Source: Candidatus Altimarinota bacterium (GTDB taxonomy: Bacteria; Patescibacteriota; Gracilibacteria; RBG-16-42-10). Taken from it: DNA of 29,434 nt. The notes under the pieces were generated by a model. The model was not told where the DNA came from, made no database searches, and worked only from the letters and a program-made list of their open reading frames with translations. Within the stretch, counting starts at the first letter, position 1, and the number at the start of each line of letters is the position of its first letter. Both the position numbers and the translations under genes were made by a program. The stretch is from the NCBI GenBank assembly GCA_017984655.1, contig JAGNZB010000001.1, positions 1-29,434 of the forward strand, in the 5' to 3' direction. Positions 15,384-22,520 of this stretch are shown here, piece by piece.

Positions 15384-16463
15384 ATGGCAATTAATGAAGG
15401 TGCGGGTGGACCTAAAAGTGGTTCGGATGTTGTAGTTCCCGCTGAGAAAGTTATCGATCCAGCTATCCTTGAGGCTGTTCGTGTTGCTCGTGAGGAGGTG
15501 AGATCAGCTCGGGGTGATGTGCTGGCTGCTACTGGCAACGAAGCATCTCCTTCATCTTTTCATCCGATAGTGATGAGACGCTTTCATGCTGGGTCACCCG
15601 AATATATCAGTGCGATTGAAATGTTGGCTGGGATGGAAACACAATATGATGCACAGATTGCTCTGTATGTTGAAGCGAATTTTCTAGTGAAGGATGCTGC
15701 TGGGGATCGATGGGGATGTGTGACACCTGATGGTGTATTTCAACCGGTGCCACTCTTTGCCCATGTTGCTCAGGTAATGATGCTGAACTATCCATTGTGT
15801 ATTGAAAAGATTGCTGATGGATTTACCGTTCCCCAGGTGACACCTCAAAGCTTGCCATTGAGTGAAGTGAACAAACTGGCTGAGAGATTCCTAGGAAGGA
15901 AGTTCGGTGATTTTATGATTGAGGATGCGGGTCAGTTTGAAACTGGTAGTGTCTCTGCTATGCACCCTCGTGGTCGTGCGTATATTCCAGCACCACAAAG
16001 TAATCCCGATGATCAGTTTTGGACGGTTAGTTTACGTAAACCAATCATGGGTGGTAAGGCTCCCAGTGGATCAACACCAGTAGTCGGTGGTGTTTTTGCT
16101 GATGGACGTCTAGCGCTGAATGGTGACACAAAGGAAGCACTGCTCAAGGATGGTGAAGCTTTTGCTACGCTCCATGATACTACACTAGCCTTTATGGCTG
16201 AGTTGGCTACTGGTCAGATCACTGAGCAGTGCTATCACATGGTGATCTCCGCAGGTACCTTACCTGATCCTCAAGATGCTCAAGGCCCGGCATATCCGAT
16301 AACCATGTTCGCTTCCGAAGATCCAGGTATGGGACAGCCAAATAGTTTGCGCACCCAGGCACATTTTTTTGTAAATGTAGAGCCTGATGATCTATTTGCT
16401 AGGGTGGTTCCGCTTTTGGTTCCACATGGTATCAATCAGCATCCACTGGCCAAAGCAATATAA
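15384..16463 (+). CDS. Hypothetical protein, 359 aa
   Basis: Family not recognised. The product appears soluble with mixed alpha/beta character. The N-terminal region (1-55) is charged and helical (AVRVAREEVRSARGDVLAA). The centre has many Gly/Pro turns. Around residues 215-250 the run MGGKAPSGSTPVVGGVFADG is Gly-rich, and the C-terminal third has beta-like segments. No signal peptide or membrane span. The frame starts at TTG 15309, but ATG 15384 is preferred because a weak promoter TTGTAG (15352) - 16 bp - TATGTA (15374) places the transcript start within 2 nt of it. It ends 58 bp before the permease operon. Confidence 0.62.
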   Translation: MAINEGAGGPKSGSDVVVPAEKVIDPAILEAVRVAREEVRSARGDVLAATGNEASPSSFHPIVMRRFHAGSPEYISAIEMLAGMETQYDAQIALYVEANFLVKDAAGDRWGCVTPDGVFQPVPLFAHVAQVMMLNYPLCIEKIADGFTVPQVTPQSLPLSEVNKLAERFLGRKFGDFMIEDAGQFETGSVSAMHPRGRAYIPAPQSNPDDQFWTVSLRKPIMGGKAPSGSTPVVGGVFADGRLALNGDTKEALLKDGEAFATLHDTTLAFMAELATGQITEQCYHMVISAGTLPDPQDAQGPAYPITMFASEDPGMGQPNSLRTQAHFFVNVEPDDLFARVVPLLVPHGINQHPLAKAI

Positions 16464-16487
16464 AAAGCTTTGCAACTTCGCGTAGTC

Positions 16488-16517
16488 TTGCTATAGAGTA
16501 CATAGGTATTCTATAGC
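16488..16517 (+). promoter_or_regulatory. Promoter of the permease operon covered by an 8-12-8 inverted repeat
   Basis: GCTATAGA (16490-16497) and TCTATAGC (16510-16517) are perfect inverted arms separated by 12 bp. They overlap the -35-like TTGCTA (16488-16493) and the -10-like TATAGC (16512-16517), which are 18 bp apart. The predicted transcript start falls within 2 nt of ATG 16522. A dimeric repressor bound here would block polymerase directly. Given the His-rich permease downstream, a metal-responsive regulator is a reasonable guess. Confidence 0.6.
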
Positions 16518-16521
16518 ACCT

Positions 16522-17463
16522 ATGTTCTCTTTGCCTGCTTGGCTCAATGACTTCATTATTATCTTTCTTGGTTTAGTAATCGAGGCTATTCCCTTTATAC
16601 TTTTGGGTGTGGCGCTTTCGAGTTTGTTGTCGTTTGTGATCACTGATCGACAGATTTTGCGCTGGTTGCCGAAGAATCGGTTCTTGGCTTTGTGTTATGC
16701 CACGGTGACGGGTTTTCTTTTGCCGGTGTGTGAATGTGGCAATGTGCCACTGGCTCGTAAGTTTGCGATCAAAGGGGTACCACCATATGTAGCGATTACA
16801 TTCTTGTTGGCAGCTCCTGTCATTAATCCGATTGTTTTGTTCTCTACCTGGGCTGCTTTTCGTGACATGCCAGAAGTGATTATTTTTCGGATGGTATTTG
16901 CGGTGATTACTGCATTTGCGGTGGGATTGATTTTTAGTTTTGCGCATGAGCGTCGAGAGGTATTGCATGAGAATATTGTCAAAGTGATTGATGCTCGCAA
17001 TGCTCATGGTGATCACCATCATGGCGGTCATCAGCACCACCATCAGCATGCCGGTTCAGGGAAGTGGTCAGCATTTCTGCAGACTATCCAGGTAGAGTTT
17101 CTGGAGATGACTACCTTGATGATCATTGGTGCATTGATCGCTGCGGCGACTCAGACTTTTGTGCCAAGAGAGTGGATTGTTTCTTTGGGCACGGGGCCGA
17201 TTATTTCAATTGTAGCGATGTTGATCCTCGCTTTCGTAGTCTCGATTTGTTCCAATGTTGATGCCTTCTTTGCCCTTGCTTACGCACCGACATTTACCAC
17301 GGGATCAATTGTCGCTTTCTTGGTCTTTGGGCCAATGATCGATCTCAAGAGCTTGTTGATGATGTCGACTACGTTCCGCTGGCGCACTTTGGCGATCATA
17401 TCCGTGATCACGGTGCAAATCGTGTTTATTTTAAGTTTAATTCTCAATCTTTATGTCAATTAA
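16522..17463 (+). CDS. Permease of the PF03773 (DUF318/YcgR/ArsP-like) family with His-rich loop
   Basis: A 313-residue membrane permease with about eight spans. Family marks are VCECGNVPLARK at 69-80 (Cys70 and Cys72), AAPVINPIV at 97-105 and CSNVDAFFALAYAPTF near the C-terminal repeat. The cytoplasm-side linker between the two halves holds nine His in 15 residues (162-176), a probable metal-binding loop. PF03773 proteins include arsenite/organoarsenic exporters (ArsP) and the YcgR type, which pairs with TIGR03943 proteins and is linked to metal homeostasis; the next gene is such a partner, overlapping by 11 nt. The substrate is unproven, but a divalent metal or metal complex is most likely. 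Confidence 0.85.
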   Translation: MFSLPAWLNDFIIIFLGLVIEAIPFILLGVALSSLLSFVITDRQILRWLPKNRFLALCYATVTGFLLPVCECGNVPLARKFAIKGVPPYVAITFLLAAPVINPIVLFSTWAAFRDMPEVIIFRMVFAVITAFAVGLIFSFAHERREVLHENIVKVIDARNAHGDHHHGGHQHHHQHAGSGKWSAFLQTIQVEFLEMTTLMIIGALIAAATQTFVPREWIVSLGTGPIISIVAMLILAFVVSICSNVDAFFALAYAPTFTTGSIVAFLVFGPMIDLKSLLMMSTTFRWRTLAIISVITVQIVFILSLILNLYVN

Positions 17464-18160
17464 ACGTCTACTCGCTTTTGGACTGTTTTTAGCCTATGGG
17501 CTAGCTTTGCTGTGGCTTTGGTGGCAGCGACGAATGACTTTTTTCTTGCATCCAGATTTTGTACCGCTGACAATTGCGGCGATGGTGGCTTTATTTTTGT
17601 TGGCATTTGCATTGGTGTTTTCACGTGGGGCAAGTTCTCAGCATGTACAGATTCCCTGGTGGCGAGTACTGATTTTGGCTATTCCCTTGCTTGTTATATT
17701 CACAGTTGATGTGCGACCGTTATCTAGTAGTGCTGCCTTGAGTAGGGGAACAACTACTGGTGCTTTGTCGATTGGGCGCAAAGCCAATGCAGGAAATTTC
17801 GCTACCAATCCAGCGAAGCGTAGTCTGTATCAGTGGGTAATCGCACTCAATGCCAATCCCGAGCCAGAGCACTATGTCAATCAACCGGTACGGATCAAAG
17901 GTTTCATTCTTCATGATCCAGATAGTCCACAGAATCAAGTATTGTTGGCGCGGTTTATTGTTACTTGCTGTGCCGCTGATGCTCGAGTATTGAGCTTGCC
18001 TTTGATCAAAGAGCCGCTTTTGGCAGAGGCTCAGAATGACCAGTGGTATGATATCGAGGGAGTGATGCAGATTGTGACTGAAGGTGATAAAAGACAATTG
18101 GTGGTTGTTCCTACAAAGGCTACTGCCATTGCCCAGCCAGATGATCCTTACGAAATCTAA
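17453..18160 (+). CDS. TIGR03943-type putative permease subunit (YcgQ-like)
   Basis: A 235-residue partner of the preceding permease. Three hydrophobic spans occupy about residues 5-24, 37-56 and 70-85, followed by a linker and a soluble extracytoplasmic or cytoplasmic domain. That domain contains VRIKGFI and FIVTCCAADAR, where the adjacent Cys-Cys followed by Ala-Asp is characteristic of the family. The ATG lies inside the permease gene (11-nt overlap), so the two are translationally coupled and probably form one complex. The Cys pair could bind the transported metal. Family recognition is from memory of the motif and gene pairing. Confidence 0.8.
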   Translation: MSIKRLLAFGLFLAYGLALLWLWWQRRMTFFLHPDFVPLTIAAMVALFLLAFALVFSRGASSQHVQIPWWRVLILAIPLLVIFTVDVRPLSSSAALSRGTTTGALSIGRKANAGNFATNPAKRSLYQWVIALNANPEPEHYVNQPVRIKGFILHDPDSPQNQVLLARFIVTCCAADARVLSLPLIKEPLLAEAQNDQWYDIEGVMQIVTEGDKRQLVVVPTKATAIAQPDDPYEI

Positions 18161-18165
18161 TCCCT

Positions 18166-19563
18166 ATGACTACGAATCACTTTTTTCGTTCTCGGTTGAG
18201 TCTTGTGAGCGCTCGTGTGATCGCTATTTTGAGTGTGATGATCGGTTTGCTGATTCTGGGTGGTGATCATGGAGTGCCTCGGGTGACGTATACGGGATCC
18301 CCAATACTTTCCGCTCGCAATGGTCAGTTTGTCTTTCGGTTTAGTCGACTGATGGACGAAAAGAGTGTTGAGGATGGTTTTCGGATTGTGCCACCGGTGT
18401 CCGGAAAATTTAGTTGGATTGGTCGTACTTTTGCTTTTACTTCAGATACAAACTTGGTTTATGGTGAGCGTTATGATGTTACCTTTGCTACTGCTCGAGA
18501 CCTCAGTAATAAGGAGATGCCGCTGACTACATTGTCAGTGCCAGTGCAGGATCAGAGCTGGTTTTTCTTGGGCACACAAGCAGGTCAGGCTGGTAGAGTG
18601 ATGCATCGTGAGCAAAATAGTGCGCAACCTACTGCCATTACCCCAGCTCATCTTTTCGTCCAACAATATGCGATCTCTCCAGATGGCAGTACGTTGGCAT
18701 TGTTGGCGACTGAGCGGAGCAAGCAAACCAGTAATAATCGTACTGATTTTCGATTGATGCTTTGGGATCGTGCTTCTGCGACATTGTCCGAACCACGACT
18801 GAATAGACAATGGATTGTCGACAATCTTACTTGGCTGCCAGATAGTAGTGCGATTGCATTTAGTTATATTGCGTTTCAAGGACCTTTGGAGGGAATTGCC
18901 CAGTTTGACCTGACTAGTGAGGAGGTGAGCTTACTGGCTGACAAGAAGGCTCGGGCATTCAACTTTGCTTTTACTCCTGATGGTAGCCAGCTGCTTTATA
19001 TTGATGTGGAGGGGGCGGTGTTTCTCCGAGACTTAGAGTCTGCAGAGGATACTCTAGTGACTACGGTTTTCAATGATATTGTTGGGTTTGATGCTAGCGG
19101 TGAGTATTTGGCTTATACCATGATGCGGAGTGTGGAGAGTTTTGATCTAACCAATGTCCCAGTCTTGCTCAGTGGTTCTGGGACAGAACTCCGGGTGCCC
19201 GTGCCGCCAAGCAGTAGTTTTGATATCAATTTTCTTCCAGGCAAGCCTCAGATTGTATGGACTGTAGAGCAAGCGATTGGTGATATCCGTCAGGATTCAC
19301 TCTATTTGTATGATTACCAAACCGATGTTCTCACCCCGCTGGAGCATCGTGACAATGCTACTGATATCAAGCCGGCAGTCAGTGCTGATGGCCAACAAAT
19401 TGCTTGGCACCGTTTTTATAATGACAACAAAGGCTATATATTGAGTGGTTGGAATGACTATCAACACACTTTGGTTGGTGGTGAGATCTGGCTCTATGAT
19501 ATGCTGACGAAGCGCGCCACCAATACAGGTGATCAAGGCGCTGAAGTTCAATTTTTACCTTAG
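18166..19563 (+). CDS. Membrane-anchored Ig-like (SbsA-type) and beta-propeller protein
   Basis: A 465-residue protein with one N-terminal membrane anchor or signal (about 14-32). Next comes a Big_5/SbsA-like Ig domain (about 37-125; FRFSRLMDEKSVEDGFRIVPPVSGKFSW and TNLVYGERYDVTFA are typical). A TolB/WD40-like propeller occupies about 130-460, with repeated blade signatures YAISPDGSTLALLA, FNFAFTPDGSQLLYID and DIKPAVSADGQQIAWH. It likely sits outside the membrane and binds a protein or polymer. It begins 5 nt after the TIGR03943-type gene, so it belongs to the same operon, although a TCTAAT 4 nt before the ATG could be a secondary -10. Confidence 0.75.
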   Translation: MTTNHFFRSRLSLVSARVIAILSVMIGLLILGGDHGVPRVTYTGSPILSARNGQFVFRFSRLMDEKSVEDGFRIVPPVSGKFSWIGRTFAFTSDTNLVYGERYDVTFATARDLSNKEMPLTTLSVPVQDQSWFFLGTQAGQAGRVMHREQNSAQPTAITPAHLFVQQYAISPDGSTLALLATERSKQTSNNRTDFRLMLWDRASATLSEPRLNRQWIVDNLTWLPDSSAIAFSYIAFQGPLEGIAQFDLTSEEVSLLADKKARAFNFAFTPDGSQLLYIDVEGAVFLRDLESAEDTLVTTVFNDIVGFDASGEYLAYTMMRSVESFDLTNVPVLLSGSGTELRVPVPPSSSFDINFLPGKPQIVWTVEQAIGDIRQDSLYLYDYQTDVLTPLEHRDNATDIKPAVSADGQQIAWHRFYNDNKGYILSGWNDYQHTLVGGEIWLYDMLTKRATNTGDQGAEVQFLP

Positions 19564-19578
19564 TACTGATTTATTCCT

Positions 19579-20409
19579 ATGATTGGTCAAATCGAAATCG
19601 AAGAACGTTATTTAGCTAGTGACATTGATCTGCCACTGCTGGTCGGTGATGCTCATGCTGACCATGCTGTGACGTACGCCAACTTTATCTTTGATTATTT
19701 TGAGGGCTCTCAACAAACAGTGAGACTGCGTAGCCAGAGCAATTCGCTTCGTGCTCGACTGTATGATGCATCAGTCGCTGATGTGAGAATGGTCATTGGG
19801 GTGCCACCTGAGCAACGATTAGCAAAACTACTTACTATTGTGGGGAGACGGAAATTACAATTTACCTTGAAGCTAGACCATGAGGGTGTTGGGAGACATG
19901 AGATTGAAGAGGTCAATGAGATTGCTAAATATTTCGGTCAACCGGTAGCTGAGAAAAGTATTGCCAATGCGGAATTCATGGCATTGTTGGAATCTCAGTC
20001 GCTCTTTATCTTTGGTTCGATTCTTACTGACAGGAAACAATGGTCGTTACCTGATTTGGATGGTCAGTTTCCGATGGCGATCACCTCAGATTGGAGCCGA
20101 TGTCATCATGATATTTTGGGTAATGAGCAGGGGAGAAAGATTGTAGAAATCGAAGCGCTTGTCAGTGGGAAAGATGCGAAAACTAAGAGTCCTGCAGTGA
20201 AAGCTTTGTTGCTCAATTGGATGAAACCAAAATTGATGAAGCCAGATGCGGATACCGTTGTTGGTGGTAGTACGCTCTGCACCGCACGTCACACCCCGCT
20301 ACTGATGAAGCAACTGGTAGCAGCGACTGTCATCAAGCCAAAGGTGATCAAAAAGATGGTAGCTCAAGGAGAATTGTCTCAATCTGTGGCTGACCAAATC
20401 CTCAGCTAA
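19579..20409 (+). CDS. CYTH-like domain protein, 276 aa
   Basis: Tentative CYTH-fold (triphosphate tunnel) protein. The N-terminus carries the family-like acidic motif Glu6-Ile-Glu8-Glu9 (IEIEERYL), followed by VRLR (48-51), RARLYD, and FTLKLDHEGVGRHEIEEV (95-112), resembling the CYTH T-x-K then R-x-E-x-E strands. A late VEIEALV at 189-195 resembles the closing E-I-E strand. CYTH proteins hydrolyse inorganic or organic triphosphates or make cAMP. The C-terminal ~80 residues are basic and helical. It is the last gene of the permease operon (15-nt gap). The fold call is from motif pattern only. Confidence 0.5.
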   Translation: MIGQIEIEERYLASDIDLPLLVGDAHADHAVTYANFIFDYFEGSQQTVRLRSQSNSLRARLYDASVADVRMVIGVPPEQRLAKLLTIVGRRKLQFTLKLDHEGVGRHEIEEVNEIAKYFGQPVAEKSIANAEFMALLESQSLFIFGSILTDRKQWSLPDLDGQFPMAITSDWSRCHHDILGNEQGRKIVEIEALVSGKDAKTKSPAVKALLLNWMKPKLMKPDADTVVGGSTLCTARHTPLLMKQLVAATVIKPKVIKKMVAQGELSQSVADQILS

Positions 20410-20427
20410 ATTCACCGGCTGACTGAC

Positions 20428-20456
20428 TTTGCATTCTCAGCAAAGTTGATTATAGT
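20428..20456 (+). promoter_or_regulatory. Promoter of the tRNA gene
   Basis: TTTGCA (20428-20433), a 17-bp spacer and TATAGT (20451-20456) precede the tRNA, with a predicted start near 20463. The small inverted pair ACTTTGC/GCAAAGT (20426-20446) overlaps it; without a U-tract it is a doubtful terminator for the preceding operon. AGCTG-CTTTT-CAGCT (20459-20473) could form a small leader hairpin before the tRNA. Confidence 0.4.
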
Positions 20457-20475
20457 ACAGCTGCTTTTCAGCTAC

Positions 20476-20551
20476 GGGCCCATAGCTCAGGGGTTAGAGC
20501 AGTTCGCTCATAACGAATTGGTCCCTGGTTCAAATCCAGGTGGGCCCACCA
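20476..20551 (+). tRNA. tRNA with CAT anticodon (probably tRNA-Ile2, otherwise elongator Met)
   Basis: A complete 76-nt cloverleaf: acceptor GGGCCCA/TGGGCCC, D-arm GCTC...GAGC, anticodon stem GTTCG/CGAAT around loop CTCATAA (anticodon CAT), T-arm CCTGG-TTCAAAT-CCAGG, and encoded ACCA. The body (AGAGCAG, TTGGTC before the T-arm) resembles bacterial Ile2 tRNAs whose C34 is converted to lysidine by TilS to read AUA. Elongator Met has the same anticodon, and initiator is unlikely because the acceptor starts with a G-C pair and the anticodon stem lacks the three G-C pairs. A direct repeat begins at its CCA end. Confidence 0.93.
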
Positions 20552-20683
20552 CGAGCACGCCCTAGGCGGGCAAGTCTTATCCTTAGTCTTCGTCTTTCGA
20601 TCACACTGTCTGTAGTAGACAGTGTACTTTTCAGCGTGCTCGTGGAAGACTAAGACTGAGACGAAGACGTAGGAAGGAATTGG
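20549..20683. repeat. Structured ~135-bp direct repeat, copy A (abuts tRNA 3' end)
   Basis: It starts with CCACGAGCACG, whose first three bases are the tRNA CCA, and ends near 20683. Internal structure: CACGAGCACGC (20550-20560) pairs perfectly with GCGTGCTCGTG (20634-20644). Inside, CACTGTCT-GTAGT-AGACAGTG makes a second perfect hairpin, and AGTCTT/AAGACT-type segments flank these. Copy B lies 1663 bp downstream in the same orientation with most bases conserved. The remaining non-coding stretch 20684-20850 shows nothing I can name. Confidence 0.82.
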
Positions 20684-20850
20684 TTTTGACCAAAGGTACA
20701 ATTGGCCATCTCAAACATTCTGACGAGAGCTACTTAAAAGTTTCACGATTTTTAGTCGAGGAAAGAGGTGGTAAAATAAAGATTTTTGTATTCTTGATTT
20801 TTTGCTCAGAGTACATTTTCGATCTCTAAGATTGTGACACGAGCTTGTAA

Positions 20851-20879
20851 TTGACAGTTTGTTATTATTGGTTCATAAT
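20851..20879 (+). promoter_or_regulatory. Strong sigma-70-like promoter of the secreted-protein gene
   Basis: Perfect TTGACA (20851-20856), a 17-bp spacer and CATAAT (20874-20879) predict a start near 20886 and a leader of about 20 nt. A small inverted pair TTGTTT-T-AAACAA (20885-20897) lies at the predicted start and could be an operator or simply AT-rich context. Confidence 0.6.
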
Positions 20880-20905
20880 TATAATTGTTTTAAACAAAAA
20901 TAAAC

Positions 20906-22069
20906 ATGTCAAAAGGCAAAAAAGTGCTTACGGTCGTGGGTGCGCTCGGGCTTCTTGTGGGAGGTTCTTTGGGTATTTCTCCACAAGGCCGATTTTTGTT
21001 AGCTAATGTTATTAATGCGACATCACGAGCAAATACAAATGTAGTATTTACTGACTCAGGCACTAGTGGACCAGATTTGAGAGTGGTGCCGCCAGAGACT
21101 CCACCAGCTCCAAGTCTCGATGTGAAGCTAGGTGCTGCTATTGTTGGAAATGAGCCCTTTGAAGGCGATGATGACTTTTCTGTGCATCGTAGCGACAATC
21201 CGAAACTATTGCCTCCTGGTAGCAGTTTTTCTTATTTGATGACAACACCAATCGTTCCTTCGCGCGAAGGGGCTGATATTTTTGAGTATTATCCTTCTAT
21301 TACATTTCCTAATTCTGATGTCCTAGAGTTGCCGTCCGGATCTCCTAATGATTTTGCTTCTTTGGATGTAACGTGTTGGGTAGATACACAACCAAGGCCA
21401 GAAAGAGAGTCACCGTTGCAATTTGTTACGGATTATCTAGGTCTCGACAACTTCCTTGCCACTGGTTCAGATGGGGAAAGCGTTGGGCTTGGTGAATACT
21501 TGTTAAACAACGGAAATTTTATTAATGCAAACCAAACACAGTGTCGTTACAATCCATTAACTGGCAAGATTTATTCTTATGTATCGACAAATCCAGTTGA
21601 TGAATCTGGCAAAACTGTAGATGTTCGCGGGGCACTTGTGCCTGTTGATCACTATGATTACAGTAATTATTTTCACAATCGATTAGCTCTGAATCCATAT
21701 TTTAGCTTCTTTATTTTTCCTTATAATGAGCCAGTGCAGAGATATCTTCATGTGTTAGTTCGTAACATAAACTCACCACTTACTTATACTTATTTGCCTA
21801 GTGAAGCATACCAAACGCCGTTCTGTGCATCGTTTAGTTTGACACAGAAACAAGTTTCTAGCTCAAATGTTGTTCTCAACACGCAAGAAACAAGTGATGA
21901 AGCATGCGTAAGCCTTTATGCAGAATCTCAATTTAGTGGCATTAATCCTGGTTTTATTGATCCTGATGTATTAATGAACGCCCCAGTTGCAACTACCAAG
22001 CCAGAAACAACTGAGGTTTCCAAACCAAAAAACTTTATACCCTTTATGGAGCCTTTGAAGCTTGAATAG
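20906..22069 (+). CDS. Hypothetical secreted or membrane-anchored protein, 387 aa
   Basis: Family not recognised. The N-terminus is a signal peptide or anchor: MSKGKKV followed by a hydrophobic Gly-rich stretch to about residue 24. A Pro-rich spacer (PPETPPAPS, about 65-73) precedes a large extracytoplasmic domain rich in Ser, Asn, Tyr and Phe. Four Cys occur in DVTCWVD, QTQCRYN, TPFCASF and DEACVSL, an even number consistent with two disulfides. It has a strong promoter and its own terminator, so it is a single-gene unit. It is bracketed by the two ~135-bp repeats, and its base composition looks more AT-rich than its neighbours, hinting at separate origin. Confidence 0.68.
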   Translation: MSKGKKVLTVVGALGLLVGGSLGISPQGRFLLANVINATSRANTNVVFTDSGTSGPDLRVVPPETPPAPSLDVKLGAAIVGNEPFEGDDDFSVHRSDNPKLLPPGSSFSYLMTTPIVPSREGADIFEYYPSITFPNSDVLELPSGSPNDFASLDVTCWVDTQPRPERESPLQFVTDYLGLDNFLATGSDGESVGLGEYLLNNGNFINANQTQCRYNPLTGKIYSYVSTNPVDESGKTVDVRGALVPVDHYDYSNYFHNRLALNPYFSFFIFPYNEPVQRYLHVLVRNINSPLTYTYLPSEAYQTPFCASFSLTQKQVSSSNVVLNTQETSDEACVSLYAESQFSGINPGFIDPDVLMNAPVATTKPETTEVSKPKNFIPFMEPLKLE

Positions 22070-22095
22070 GTTTCAGCCGTATTATTGAACAGTAG

Positions 22096-22128
22096 AGAGA
22101 GGTTCCTTGAGATGGACCTCTCTTTTTT
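22096..22128 (+). terminator. Rho-independent terminator after the secreted-protein gene
   Basis: AGAGAGG (22096-22102) pairs with CCTCTCT (22117-22123), extended by TCC/GGA across a one-base bulge, and is followed by a run of six T (22123-22128). It lies 27 nt after the TAG. Confidence 0.88.
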
Positions 22129-22211
22129 ATTGTCATATGAGTTTATCCATTCAGTGTGCTATACCCCAGTCTGGACGGTAGTTTAGTGTCGATAGTATTA
22201 GCCGTTCATGG

Positions 22212-22346
22212 CCACGAGCACGTCATAGAGGGGCTAGTCTTATCCTGAGTCACAATCTTTCTATAATACTGTCATTGGTAGATAGAGCACTTTCTGCGTG
22301 CCCGTGAAAGACTTAGACTAAGATGAAGACTAAGGAAAGGAGTGGA
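22212..22346. repeat. Structured ~135-bp direct repeat, copy B
   Basis: It begins CCACGAGCACG like copy A, keeps TAGTCTTATCCT, the CTGTC...TAGA hairpin region and the closing GCGTGCCCGTG (one mismatch in the outer pairing), and ends near AGGAAAGGAGTGG. Substitutions relative to copy A are scattered, many in loop positions. The flanking non-coding stretches 22130-22211 and 22347-22520 contain nothing else I can identify. Confidence 0.8.
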
Positions 22347-22520
22347 GGCTGAGGTTTGAGTGAGGTTTGGTCTCGGCCTCATCCTTTATTCTGCGACCAG
22401 CGCTCATAGTTTCATAGGTAAGCAACAATTGAATAGAAAGACAATCGAAAAAAAGAAACTGAGCAAGAAAAATAGACCACGTATGTTAGGCTGTTTTAGG
22501 AAATGATATTTACTCAGAAC

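Noticed and set aside
20426..20446. ACTTTGC/GCAAAGT hairpin as terminator of the permease operon
   Set aside because: It has a short stem and no U-tract, and overlaps the tRNA promoter; not convincing as a terminator.
20468..20701. Reverse open frame of 77 codons over the tRNA, with the HLDLNQGPIRYERTALTPELWA string
   Set aside because: This string is the well-known false protein produced by translating a tRNA gene backwards; the tRNA cloverleaf explains the sequence.
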